Shown one piece after another: positions 7,788 through 15,949 of a DNA stretch of 64,000 nt (position 1 is the stretch's first letter; every line of letters starts with the position of its first letter). Made by a program: the position numbers and the translations under genes. The stretch lies in assembly GCF_023277925.1 (NCBI RefSeq), contig NZ_CP063832.1, positions 3,116,001 through 3,180,000 of the forward strand, written 5' to 3'. The notes under the pieces were generated by a model that was not told the origin of the DNA, did no database searches, and saw nothing but the letters and a program-made list of their open reading frames with translations. The stretch is from Pseudomonas entomophila. GTDB lineage: Bacteria; Pseudomonadota; Gammaproteobacteria; Pseudomonadales; Pseudomonadaceae.

Positions 7788-8567
7788 ATGGCAAACGACC
7801 GGGTAAAGTATAGCTCAGAAGAGCATAGTATATTGTACGGAGAGACGCGAGGAGCCTGTCCTCTTTGTACTCAAGCAATTCTTTTCAAGAAGGTCGGATC
7901 CAGGACTTCGAAAGGATATGAACTTGCCCATATCTACCCTCTCAACCCAACAGCAGCTCAAGCGCTGGCTTTAACTGGATTTTCCATCCCTGCAGACATC
8001 AACGGCTTGGACAATCTCATATGCCTTTGCCCTACCTGTCATACAAAATTCGATAAAGACTTCAAAATCGAAGAATACAACCACATCCGAGCTATCAAGG
8101 ATGGTTTCATTCGAGACGCAGCTGCAAGAAAAGCAATTTCCGAGCACACATTAAAAGAAGAAGTAAAAGAGATACTTGAAGTCATCACCAGCTTACAACC
8201 TGACGATATTGATACGTCAGGTCTGGAGCTTGAGTTTGACGCCAAGAAATTGAGCGACAAACTAAAAACAGGCGCCAGTATTTTCCTTAAGCGTAATATC
8301 CGCAACGACGTGGTTGACTATTTTGTATCCATTCGGGAGGAAATGCGAATTTTGGAAATGCGAGACCAAGCCACCGTAAAGATCTTACAAAACCAGGTAA
8401 ACAGCTACTATTGGGAAATGCACAGATTAAACCCAGAGAACAAAGACCTAGTTTTTAAATACATTTCCGAATGGATTAGCACTAGGACTGGAAAGTCAAT
8501 CGATGCCTCAAGAGTTTTGACGTCATTCTTCGTGCAAAATTGTGAGGTTTTCGATGTTAGTGCCTAG
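7788..8567 (+). CDS. ABC-three-component (ABC-3C) system effector with N-terminal HNH nuclease domain
   Basis: 259 aa. Residues about 20-92 form an HNH/zinc-ribbon nuclease: CPLC (24-27), AHIYPLN with His48, NGLDNL (72-77), then LCPTCHTKFDKD (80-91) with Cys81, Cys84 and His85. The remaining 160 residues are helical and likely the C-terminal domain that couples the effector to its ATPase, as in ABC-3C systems described by comparative genomics. It is the first gene of an operon; the next start codon lies 14 bases before its stop. Expected role: DNA cleavage triggered by the SMC/ABC-like partner. No experimental system with this exact set is known to me. Confidence 0.8.
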   Translation: MANDRVKYSSEEHSILYGETRGACPLCTQAILFKKVGSRTSKGYELAHIYPLNPTAAQALALTGFSIPADINGLDNLICLCPTCHTKFDKDFKIEEYNHIRAIKDGFIRDAAARKAISEHTLKEEVKEILEVITSLQPDDIDTSGLELEFDAKKLSDKLKTGASIFLKRNIRNDVVDYFVSIREEMRILEMRDQATVKILQNQVNSYYWEMHRLNPENKDLVFKYISEWISTRTGKSIDASRVLTSFFVQNCEVFDVSA

Positions 8568-8775
8568 TAAATTCACAAAGCTGGAAGAATCTACAATTTT
8601 CAAAATGCTCGCGATACTCGCTGACAAAACGTCAGGGGAGACCGTAATACAAGCCCTAGCTAGGACAAAAGACGATTTCCTGGATGCATCAGAATTTCTA
8701 GCCGCCATGGATATTTTATATTTTCTCGGATACCTGGACGTCCAAGATGGATCTGGAGTGATTGAATATGCTTAA
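8554..8775 (+). CDS. ABC-3C middle component (MC6-like small protein)
   Basis: 73 aa from the ATG at 8554, which has GTGAGG seven bases upstream; a start 12 bases earlier is possible but lacks a ribosome-binding site. The protein is a compact helical, winged-helix-like unit (LVPSKFTKLEESTIFKMLAI, then SEFLAAMDILYFLGYLDV), matching the small middle components that sit between the effector and the DUF2326 ATPase in ABC-3C operons. It overlaps both neighbours, so stoichiometric co-translation is likely. Assignment to the MC6 subfamily is from memory and context. Confidence 0.75.
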   Translation: MLVPSKFTKLEESTIFKMLAILADKTSGETVIQALARTKDDFLDASEFLAAMDILYFLGYLDVQDGSGVIEYA

Positions 8776-10396
8776 ACAGATAAAATGCAACCTATTCAAT
8801 CAGAGCACTGTTGAGTTCCATCCCGGATTAAACGTCATCCTTGGAGATGACGAAGCCAAGAACTCAATTGGCAAATCATCAGCCCTCCTCGTAATCGACT
8901 TCGCGATGGGCGGCGGCAGCCTACTGGACGATGATGCTGGGGCTATCAAGGTTCTCGGCCACCACTCATACCAAATCACATTTGAATTTGGTGGCATACC
9001 CTTATATGTAAGTAGATCTACTGAACAGCCAGACGTAATTGATGTCTGCGATTCCAATTATGTCAAACAAGACGAGATATCACTCGAAGCATACAGAGAA
9101 AAGCTCAAGAGCTTATACGACCTTTCTGAATTAGAAAGCTCTTTCCGTTCAATCGTTGGCCCATTTGCTCGGATATGGAACAAGGGCGAAGCCGATCCAG
9201 CTCACCCGTTGGCGGGAAATCCGAAAGAAAAACTCAGCGCCGGAGTGGCCAGGCTAGTCGATCTGTTTCACCGCACCGGAGATGTGTCGGTGGAGCGAGC
9301 TGTACTTCAGACACTTCAAGACAAGAAAAGCTTAATGAACAAGTCGATGACTGCGGAAATCATTCCACGGATCACGACAACCAAGTACAAAACCAACAAG
9401 CAGCTCATCAAAACCAATGCGCAAGCCATAAGTGACATCAAAGATAATTTCGCAGGCGCCATCACTGCATACGAAGCCTTGTTTGACGAAAAATTAAGAG
9501 CCATCCAACAGAACAAAAATGAGATGATCAATAAGAAAAATCTCATTTCAGCTAGAAGAGAAAAACTTGAGAGAGATATTTCCGGCGTATCACCTCGTCT
9601 CACCGCAAATATAGCCCTCGTTGCCGAGTTTTTCCCAGAGGCAAATCTCGAACGTCTCAAACAGGTGGAGCAATTCCACGAAAAGATCGGCAAGCTAGTA
9701 AGCAAAGAACTGAAAAGTGAACTTGAGCTTTTGATCATTAATGAATCAGAAGTCACTACAGCCATCACAGATCTTGACCAACAGATAAAAATTACGCTCA
9801 AAACCAAAGGCACCCCCACCGATCTATTTGCGAAGGTTTTCGAGCTCAAAGAGGTCACCGACAAGGCGAAGGAAGAAAATAAATTCTTCGAGCAAAAGGC
9901 CTCTATCGATAGTGGCGAAGCAGCCTCCAAAACACGCTTAGACGCTATCTATGGAAAAATCTTCCTTGAGATTGAGGGGTTAATTAATCAGAAGCTTGAA
10001 AAATTCAACACCCTTGTTTACGGGCCTGAGCGCAGTTCGTCGAAGCTTCGCATTAAGACTTCCAAATCCTACAGCTTCACTTCGCCGATGGATACTGGGA
10101 CTGGGAAATCGTATGCGGGCCTTGTTGGGTTTGACCTTTCAATGCTCTCACTCACGCGCCTGCCATTCATCATCCATGACTCGATGATATATAAAAACAT
10201 CGAAATCGCAGCCACTGAAAATATAATCAAGATCCTCACTTCCTTCAAAGACAAGCAAATCTTCCTGGCCTTTGATGAAGCTAAGAAATTCAATAGCAAA
10301 ACTCAGCAGACTCTGAAATCCAAGATGGTATTGCAATTACACCGCGACAAACTGCTCTATACCGAGGACTGGAGAGCAAAAGAGAAGCGGACGTAA
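8768..10396 (+). CDS. DUF2326-type ABC/SMC-like ATPase of the ABC-3C system
   Basis: 542 aa from the ATG at 8768 (GGAGTG upstream; a TTG two codons earlier is the alternative). Walker A is the unusual DDEAKNSIGKSS (GKS 35-37) typical of DUF2326 proteins. A long coiled coil runs from about 190 to 430 (repeated E/K/Q-rich helices), as in SMC/RecN-like proteins. The C-terminal ATPase half has the Walker B-like PFIIHDSMIY (about 466-475) and IFLAFDEAKKF. The gene overlaps the middle component by eight bases. In this class the ATPase is the presumed sensor of invading DNA or replication intermediates and the HNH protein the cutter. Codon use is AT-rich. Confidence 0.82.
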   Translation: MLKQIKCNLFNQSTVEFHPGLNVILGDDEAKNSIGKSSALLVIDFAMGGGSLLDDDAGAIKVLGHHSYQITFEFGGIPLYVSRSTEQPDVIDVCDSNYVKQDEISLEAYREKLKSLYDLSELESSFRSIVGPFARIWNKGEADPAHPLAGNPKEKLSAGVARLVDLFHRTGDVSVERAVLQTLQDKKSLMNKSMTAEIIPRITTTKYKTNKQLIKTNAQAISDIKDNFAGAITAYEALFDEKLRAIQQNKNEMINKKNLISARREKLERDISGVSPRLTANIALVAEFFPEANLERLKQVEQFHEKIGKLVSKELKSELELLIINESEVTTAITDLDQQIKITLKTKGTPTDLFAKVFELKEVTDKAKEENKFFEQKASIDSGEAASKTRLDAIYGKIFLEIEGLINQKLEKFNTLVYGPERSSSKLRIKTSKSYSFTSPMDTGTGKSYAGLVGFDLSMLSLTRLPFIIHDSMIYKNIEIAATENIIKILTSFKDKQIFLAFDEAKKFNSKTQQTLKSKMVLQLHRDKLLYTEDWRAKEKRT

Positions 10397-10484
10397 GGAG
10401 CCTGTCGGGTACGTGTCGTGTCCCGCCGCCTTGGGCTCCTACATGCTTGAACCACCAGAACAGCCACAGGGCAGGAAACACGAG

Positions 10485-11174
10485 ATGAGCATTTTCGAAG
10501 CAACCGACACGCGCCTCCTTAGCAAAGCCGAACTGGGCCAGGTAATCAGGTATCTCCGAGAACTCCGCCAATGGTCTCAAGAAACAATGGCGGAGCTTGC
10601 CCACACCACACCGCGCACGATCCAGCGGGTGGAAGCTGGCTCGGGAGCAAGCCTCAACACCCTACGCTCCTTGGCCAGTGCGTTTGATATCCATGACATC
10701 GACATTTTCAACAAGCCGATGGCTATTCCCACCGAGGAACAGCTTCAGGCCGCCCGTGAGCAGTTCGAGAAGGACTACATCACGAGCAAAGCTTTGAAGG
10801 TCGAGTCTGGCAGGTTCTTGGCGAAGCTTGCCGCCCAGAGTGTAGGTGACTACATCGAGCCGGCGTTTGAGCTCTCCCGAGAACAGGCCGTAATTTTCGC
10901 AGAATTGACGGACTATGTGCGAGAGTACCGCGACTGCGCGGATCTCTACACAAGCACGTCACTCCTAGAGGTCTTTGACGAACTTCAGAGTCTCCTGACG
11001 CGCCTGGGGGATCAAGGCGTCACGCTCCGTTATGCGACTCGGCAAGTTCTACAGAAAACCTCTTACCCTCAACAAGAACCGCAGCCCGTGGGGCAGGTGC
11101 TTTACTTGATCGGGTTTAGTGAAGGGGAAGCGCCCGATGAACTCGCCCTACCAAGAACAAATAGCTTCTTGTAA
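10485..11174 (+). CDS. XRE-family regulator
   Basis: 229 aa from the ATG at 10485, preceded by AGGA at 10473-10476; the frame stays open upstream but lacks a ribosome-binding site. Residues about 17-70 are an XRE HTH (VIRYLRELRQWSQETMAELAHTTPRTIQRVEAG). The rest is helical with no recognised domain (EKDYITSKALKVESGRFLAKL and following). It lies 88 bases after the ABC-3C ATPase in the same direction and may be a regulator or fourth member of that locus. Its length exceeds a plain repressor, so the C-terminus may sense something or bind a partner. Confidence 0.75.
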   Translation: MSIFEATDTRLLSKAELGQVIRYLRELRQWSQETMAELAHTTPRTIQRVEAGSGASLNTLRSLASAFDIHDIDIFNKPMAIPTEEQLQAAREQFEKDYITSKALKVESGRFLAKLAAQSVGDYIEPAFELSREQAVIFAELTDYVREYRDCADLYTSTSLLEVFDELQSLLTRLGDQGVTLRYATRQVLQKTSYPQQEPQPVGQVLYLIGFSEGEAPDELALPRTNSFL

Positions 11175-11191
11175 GGCCTCATTCCCTCCCT

Positions 11192-11225
11192 GCCACGAGA
11201 CCGGTTCGACGGTCTCGTGGCTTTT
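11192..11225 (+). terminator. Rho-independent terminator after the XRE gene
   Basis: GCCACGAGACC (11192-11202), loop GGTTCGAC, GGTCTCGTGGC (11211-11221), then TTTT. A perfect 11-bp stem 17 bases after the stop codon. Confidence 0.85.
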
Positions 11226-11405
11226 CGCTCGCCTTTCGCTTCCAGTCGAGACCGCTCGCGGGATCGCTCACAGGTGCTAACCTGGCGACTGTCCTTTGAT
11301 CACATGTGAGCAAGGGGGTAACTCTGCTTGATGCCAAAGCTGATGGGCCTAAATGAAGCCTCCACCTACACACCTACACACCTTTCCCTCATTTCGGTCA
11401 TATAA

Positions 11406-11431
11406 GGGTTCGATTCCCTCTACCCGCTCCA
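11406..11431 (+). other. tRNA-Gly 3' fragment: island attachment site (right border)
   Basis: GGGTTCGATTCCC is a T-arm and loop, followed by CTCTACCCGCTCCA, i.e. the 3' acceptor strand plus discriminator and CCA of a glycine tRNA (expected 5' strand GCGGGTA). Upstream bases do not contain the D-arm, anticodon arm or the 5' acceptor strand, so this is a truncated copy, not a functional tRNA. Such fragments mark the far end of islands integrated into a tRNA 3' end. The sequence before it is island-like, and that after it is ordinary chromosome. The bases just left (11361-11382) contain a short CACCTACA direct repeat. Confidence 0.8.
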
Positions 11432-11476
11432 CATCGCATTCCCCCGCATGGCGTTCCGGTAACGTCATCGCTGTCA

Positions 11477-11499
11477 AAAGGAGCCTTGGCTCCTTTTTT
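11477..11499 (+). terminator. Rho-independent terminator (original tRNA terminator)
   Basis: GGAGCC-TT-GGCTCC (11480-11493) followed by six T. Its position about 45 bases after the tRNA-Gly 3' end fits the native terminator of the tRNA gene that was the integration target. Confidence 0.85.
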
Positions 11500-11619
11500 C
11501 GTTTCTACGGCTTTCCTTGATCTGGCCCATGGCCAAGCGCCGTTCGATTGGCTTGAATGCCCAGCGGTTTCAGGTGCATAACCACCTAAGCTTATTGAAA
11601 CATTCCCAAAGGACTGCCC

Positions 11620-13377
11620 ATGTTTCTCTCCCGCTGGCTACCGGGCCTGGCCAACCTGTTGCACTACCGCCGCGAGTGGTTCCACGCCGACCTGCAGGCC
11701 GGCCTTTCCGTGGCCGCGATCCAGATCCCCATCGCCATCGCCTACGCACAGATCGTCGGCCTGCCGCCACAGTACGGCTTGTACGCCTGCGTGCTGCCGA
11801 TGATTGTCTATGCCCTGATCGGCAGCTCGCGCCAGCTGATGGTCGGCCCTGATGCGGCCACCTGCGCGATGATCGGCGGAGCGGTGGCGCCCCTGGCCAT
11901 GGGCGACCCGCACCGCATCGCCGAGCTGTCGGTGATCGTCACCGTGTTGGTGGGGGCGATGCTGATCGCCGCGGGAGTGGCGCGAGCCGGATTCATCGCC
12001 AGCTTCTTCTCGCGGCCGATCCTGATCGGCTACCTCAACGGTATCGGCCTGAGCCTGATTGCCGGGCAACTGTCGAAAGTGGTGGGGTTCAAGATCGAGG
12101 GCGACGGGTTCATTCCCAGCCTTTTCAACCTGCTCCAGCGCCTGGGCGAGATCCACTGGCTGAGCCTGGCCATTGGCCTTGCCGGGCTGGGCCTGTTGAT
12201 CGGGCTGCCGCGCCGCTTCCCGCGCCTGCCGGCCGCGTTGGTGACCGTGGTGGTGTTCACCGCGCTGGCCGGTTTGTTCGGACTGGACCGGCTGGGTGTG
12301 GCGATCCTCGGCCCGGTACCGGCGGGCATCCCGGAGCTGGCCTGGCCACAGAGCAACCTGGCGGAAACCAAGAGCCTGCTGCGCGACGCCCTGGGTATCG
12401 CCACCATCAGTTTCTGCAGCGCCATGCTCACCGCCCGCAGCTTCGCCGCCCGCCACGGCTATGCCATCAACGCCAACCATGAGTTCGTCGCCCTGGGGGT
12501 GAGCAACCTGGCCGCGGGTGTGTCCCAAGGCTTCGCCATCAGTGGCGCCGACTCGCGCACGGCGGTCAACGACATGGTCGGTGGCAAGAGCCAGCTGGTG
12601 GGGATCATCGCCGCGCTGGTGATCGCCCTGATCCTGCTGTTCTTCACCGCGCCCATGGCCTGGATCCCCCAACCCGCGCTGGGCGCCGTGCTGCTGATGG
12701 CCGGCTGGGGGCTGATCGACGTGAAATCGCTCAGGAGCATCCGCAGGCTCAGCCGCTTCGAGTTCTGGCTGTGCCTGCTGACCACGGTCGGCGTGCTCGG
12801 CCTGGGAGTGCTGCCGGGCATCGTGTTCGCCGTGACCCTGGCGATCCTGCGCCTGCTCTACAGCATCTACCAGCCCACCGACGCCGTGCTCGGTTGGCTG
12901 CCGGGCGTCGACGGCCAGGTCGACATACGCCAGCACAAGGACGCCCGCACCCTGCCAGGCCTGGTGGTGTACCGCTTCGACGACGCGATCCTGTTTTTCA
13001 ATGCCGACTACTTCAAGATGCGCCTGCTCGAGGCCGTGCAGGGTGAGCAGCAGGTGCAGGTGGTGCTGTTCGACGCAGAGGCGGTGACCAGCATCGATGT
13101 CAGCGGCGTCGCCGCCCTGCGCGAAGTGCGCGACACCCTCGCCGCCCAGGGCATCCACTTCGCCATCGCTCGTGCACGCGGTACTTTCCTGCGCATGCTG
13201 GTGCGCTCGGGCATGGCCCGAGAGATGGAGGACAAGCTGCTGTTCGGTTCGGTGCGGGCGGGGATCAGGGCGTATCGGGTGTGGCGGAACAGGAATCGGC
13301 AGGTGGCTTCCGACAAACAAGAGAATGGAATGACGGCAATGCCAAATGACGGCCCGGGCGCCCCCGGGCCTTTATGA
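11620..13377 (+). CDS. SulP-family inorganic anion transporter with STAS domain
   Basis: 585 aa inner-membrane permease. The N-terminal 410 or so residues contain the SulP transmembrane core, including the signature LPPQYGLYACVLPMIVYALIG and SRQLMVGPDAATCAMIGG early and GVSNLAAGVSQGFAISGADSRTAVND later. Residues about 440-550 are a cytoplasmic STAS domain (GLVVYRFDDAILFFNADYF, then VVLFDAEAVTSIDVSGV). The family moves sulfate, bicarbonate or other anions with proton or sodium coupling; the substrate here is unknown. No carbonic anhydrase gene adjoins it. The 3' end of the frame runs through a GC-rich hairpin, so the last residues may be non-conserved. It is the first chromosomal gene after the island border. 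Confidence 0.88.
   Translation: MFLSRWLPGLANLLHYRREWFHADLQAGLSVAAIQIPIAIAYAQIVGLPPQYGLYACVLPMIVYALIGSSRQLMVGPDAATCAMIGGAVAPLAMGDPHRIAELSVIVTVLVGAMLIAAGVARAGFIASFFSRPILIGYLNGIGLSLIAGQLSKVVGFKIEGDGFIPSLFNLLQRLGEIHWLSLAIGLAGLGLLIGLPRRFPRLPAALVTVVVFTALAGLFGLDRLGVAILGPVPAGIPELAWPQSNLAETKSLLRDALGIATISFCSAMLTARSFAARHGYAINANHEFVALGVSNLAAGVSQGFAISGADSRTAVNDMVGGKSQLVGIIAALVIALILLFFTAPMAWIPQPALGAVLLMAGWGLIDVKSLRSIRRLSRFEFWLCLLTTVGVLGLGVLPGIVFAVTLAILRLLYSIYQPTDAVLGWLPGVDGQVDIRQHKDARTLPGLVVYRFDDAILFFNADYFKMRLLEAVQGEQQVQVVLFDAEAVTSIDVSGVAALREVRDTLAAQGIHFAIARARGTFLRMLVRSGMAREMEDKLLFGSVRAGIRAYRVWRNRNRQVASDKQENGMTAMPNDGPGAPGPL
13351..13374. terminator. GC-rich hairpin overlapping the 3' end of the SulP gene
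   Basis: GGCCCGGG (13351-13358), loop CGCC, CCCGGGCC (13363-13370), then TTTAT. It looks like a weak-tailed terminator between two convergent genes, placed just before the SulP stop codon rather than after it. Confidence 0.55.
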
Positions 13378-13387
13378 CCTAATTGCC

Positions 13388-13870
13388 TCAGGCCTGCGGG
13401 TAGCTGCAACCAACGTACAGGTCACGATCCTTGTCTTCGGTCGAAACCACGCGCAGCGTGCCCTTGCTCTCCAGCACTCGTTGGTAGTCGACATAACCGT
13501 CGGTATCGAGCGTCTTCTTCAGCTTGAGCGTACTGGCCAGCTTGGCCGCATCGGCCAGGGGCGCGGTGCTGCTGCTCTGCAGGTAGAAGCTGAAGCGGTC
13601 GGTCATCACCAGGGTGGCGGACGACACGCCATTGATGCTCAGCGCCGGGGTGACCTGCCAGGCGGCACCGCCCCAGGGGCTGTGCGCCTCATCCTTGGCG
13701 AAGGTCAATTGCTCGGCATCGACCAACTGGTTGAAAGCCTCAACCTGCTGCGCGCTGGCCTCGCATTTGGCCAGTGCGGTGAACAGGGCGACCTGGGCCG
13801 AATCGGCGGCCGAGGCGGAAAACGCGGCCAGGCAGCCGGCCAGGGTGAGGAAACGAAGCGATCCTTTCAT
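13388..13870 (-). CDS. Exported hypothetical protein
   Basis: 160 aa from the ATG at 13870, chosen because AAGGA lies upstream and the first 21 residues form a good signal peptide (MKGSLRFLTLAGCLAAFSASA, cleavage after ASA). The mature part is about 140 aa with two Cys residues, suited to a periplasmic disulfide. No family is recognised. It lies 14 bases downstream of another small exported protein on the same strand, and the two are probably co-transcribed. Confidence 0.7.
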   Translation of the reverse strand: MKGSLRFLTLAGCLAAFSASAADSAQVALFTALAKCEASAQQVEAFNQLVDAEQLTFAKDEAHSPWGGAAWQVTPALSINGVSSATLVMTDRFSFYLQSSSTAPLADAAKLASTLKLKKTLDTDGYVDYQRVLESKGTLRVVSTEDKDRDLYVGCSYPQA

Positions 13871-13884
13871 GAGAACATCCTTGC

Positions 13885-14256
13885 TCAGTTGAACGTGCAT
13901 TGATTGAACGACAGGTAATCACTGCCGGAGGTGAATTGTAGTACGCACTCGGCGTCGAACTTCTGGCCCGGATGCAGCGCTTTCATCTGCTCGTCCTGGG
14001 CACCGTCGGCCCCGCGCAAACGGGCCAGTTCATAGCCATCGTCATCGCCAGCGGCGAGTATCGGCGCGCCCTTGAGGTTGGTCGACACGCCCAGGGCCAC
14101 TGCGGTGATCTGCACCGGTTGGTTCAGCTCTTCCATGCTCAGCGTGGAATAGCCCTTCTGTTCATAGCTCTGGTACAGCGTGGAAATATCCTGGGCATCG
14201 GCGCCCGGGGCAAACAAGAGGCTGCAGGCTAGCACAGCCAAGATCCTGGATTTCAC
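13885..14256 (-). CDS. Exported OB-fold-like (tRNA_anti-like) protein
   Basis: 123 aa starting at GTG 14256, which has AAGGAGCTA directly upstream. Residues 1-21 are a signal peptide (VKSRILAVLACSLLFAPGADA). The mature domain, with ELNQPVQITAVALGVSTNLKGAPILAAG and a C-terminal FDAECVLQF, resembles the periplasmic tRNA_anti-like OB-fold family, in which conserved cysteines near the end are usual. The molecular role is unknown. Likely operon with the following exported protein. Confidence 0.65.
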   Translation of the reverse strand: MKSRILAVLACSLLFAPGADAQDISTLYQSYEQKGYSTLSMEELNQPVQITAVALGVSTNLKGAPILAAGDDDGYELARLRGADGAQDEQMKALHPGQKFDAECVLQFTSGSDYLSFNQCTFN

Positions 14257-14352
14257 ACTAGCTCCTTGTGACGGTTCTCCAGCGTGGGCTGCTGGAGACC
14301 GGCACTTTGCCATTAGTGAAGAGCGGGCACCATCGGGGTCTCCCTGATCCGG

Positions 14353-15942
14353 CTACTTCGGTATGCACGCACCAGGCTGTGCCTGGGTACCGCGGCCGAT
14401 CAGGCTGATCAAGCCGCAGGGTAGGCTGCCGCGCCACTGCAGGTAGTCGTGCCCCGCCGGGTACTCCACCTGCTCCACCGCGTACCCCTTGGCCAGCAGC
14501 ACATCGCGCAGGTGGCGATTGGTGTCGAGGATCCTTGGCCCCTCGAACAGCCCGGCCTGGAGGTAGAAACGTAGCGGCTTGCGTGGTGCCTTCACGTACT
14601 CACGGGTCAACCAACCGGGCTCGTCCCCCTCCTGCGCCCACCAGTACGAACCCGACAGGCTCAGCACATTGCCAAACAGTTCCGGGTGCATCAAGCCCAT
14701 GTAAGCCGAAGCCAGGCCGCCATAACTGGAACCGGCAACCACTGTGCGTGAGGCCGTCGCCGACAGGCCCTGCTCGCGTGCCCAGGGCATCAGGTCCTCG
14801 GCCATGAAACGGGCGAACAACGGGTTGGGCGGCAGTTCCTGCTGGCGACTGAGGTCGCTGGGGTTGGCGATGATGATCGCGGCCGTCGGCGGGATCAGGC
14901 CGTCGGCGATCAGGTTGTCGAGGATCGTCGGGGTCGGCACCTGGCGGGTGTAGGCATGGGCGTCGAACAGCACCAGCAGGCCTTGGTCGGCCTTGCCGGG
15001 GCGCCAGCCGACCGGCCGGTACAGGTAGATGTCCCGTTCATTGCCCAGCAATCGGCTGGCCAGGCGCTTGCGCTCCACGCTGCCACGCGCCACGCCTTCG
15101 CGTACCGCGACCCAAGGTTGCGGTGCGGCGTCCGGCAGTTCCAGGCGCGAACGCGACAACCACGGATCGCCGCTGCCATCGGCGAAAGTGTTCGGGTTGA
15201 GCGGGTCCCGCCGGGTGGTGGCGAGAATCATCCGACGATCATCCGAAACCGGCACATCGGCGGCCATCTGGTAGCTCAGCCGGGTGGCGGCCGGTACTTC
15301 GAAGCTGCGGTACCAGACATCGCTCTGGCCCAGGCGTTGAAGCGACTCGTGGTTACCCGTGGGTGCGCCGAACATCCGTACGTTGTCGCGCGCGCCGCGC
15401 CACAGAAAGGTGACCAGGCGCTGGTCGGGGTGGTCGGGGATCGCTTCGACCATGGGCGTGCCGTCGACGCCTCGGGCCGTCCAGAACGCATCAGTGGACT
15501 CGCCTTTGGCCAACGCCTCCGACAACGTGCGCAGTATCGGGCTGGCCAACGTTGCAGGGCTCTTCCGTTGCCCGGCAACCGGCAGCACCGGGTCCAGACG
15601 CAGGCTGAAACGTTCGTCGGGACGGATCGCCAGCGGCTCGGCACGCAGCAGGTAGCGCCCCCCTTGCCCGGCCACGAAGAGAAACTCACGCGGCTGGTCC
15701 AGACCATCGATCAACAGACGCAATGGTTTCCCCTGGGCGTCGAGCAGGCGCAGGCTGACATCGCCATCGAGGCGGCCCCGCACCAGGTCGCCGGCCTTCA
15801 GTGACAACTGCCAGGCCGGCGAGCTTGTCGCACCAGCCTGCCCGCTCACGGCCTTGCCAGGCACCAGGCGGGGTTCATCGGCTGCCATGGCCGCCCCTGA
15901 ACAGGCGGCCAGCAGCACCAAGGCATGGGTCAATCGCTGCAT
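14353..15942 (-). CDS. Exported ferric-siderophore esterase (Fes/enterochelin-esterase-like)
   Basis: 529 aa from the ATG at 15942 (GAGGTGGGC upstream). Residues 1-20 are a signal peptide (MQRLTHALVLLAACSGAAMA), so it acts in the periplasm or envelope. The C-terminal 250 residues are an alpha/beta-hydrolase of the enterochelin esterase type with the nucleophile elbow GSSYGG and the catalytic His in AGHDYLQWR; the middle resembles the Fes N-terminal domain (VTFLWRGARDNVRMFG). At 529 aa it is longer than cytoplasmic Fes (about 400 aa), with an extra 110-residue pre-domain. It starts seven bases after the receptor gene and belongs to the same operon, which suggests hydrolysis of an imported ester-type siderophore. 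Confidence 0.82.
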   Translation of the reverse strand: MQRLTHALVLLAACSGAAMAADEPRLVPGKAVSGQAGATSSPAWQLSLKAGDLVRGRLDGDVSLRLLDAQGKPLRLLIDGLDQPREFLFVAGQGGRYLLRAEPLAIRPDERFSLRLDPVLPVAGQRKSPATLASPILRTLSEALAKGESTDAFWTARGVDGTPMVEAIPDHPDQRLVTFLWRGARDNVRMFGAPTGNHESLQRLGQSDVWYRSFEVPAATRLSYQMAADVPVSDDRRMILATTRRDPLNPNTFADGSGDPWLSRSRLELPDAAPQPWVAVREGVARGSVERKRLASRLLGNERDIYLYRPVGWRPGKADQGLLVLFDAHAYTRQVPTPTILDNLIADGLIPPTAAIIIANPSDLSRQQELPPNPLFARFMAEDLMPWAREQGLSATASRTVVAGSSYGGLASAYMGLMHPELFGNVLSLSGSYWWAQEGDEPGWLTREYVKAPRKPLRFYLQAGLFEGPRILDTNRHLRDVLLAKGYAVEQVEYPAGHDYLQWRGSLPCGLISLIGRGTQAQPGACIPK

Positions 15943-15949
15943 GCCCACC

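Noticed and set aside
11300..11431. A complete tRNA gene at the island border
   Set aside because: No D-arm, anticodon arm or 5' acceptor strand GCGGGTA is found upstream; only the 3' portion is present.
11638..13320. A 560-codon minus-strand frame opposite the SulP gene
   Set aside because: His/Gln-rich antisense translation without domains; the SulP frame is clearly the gene.
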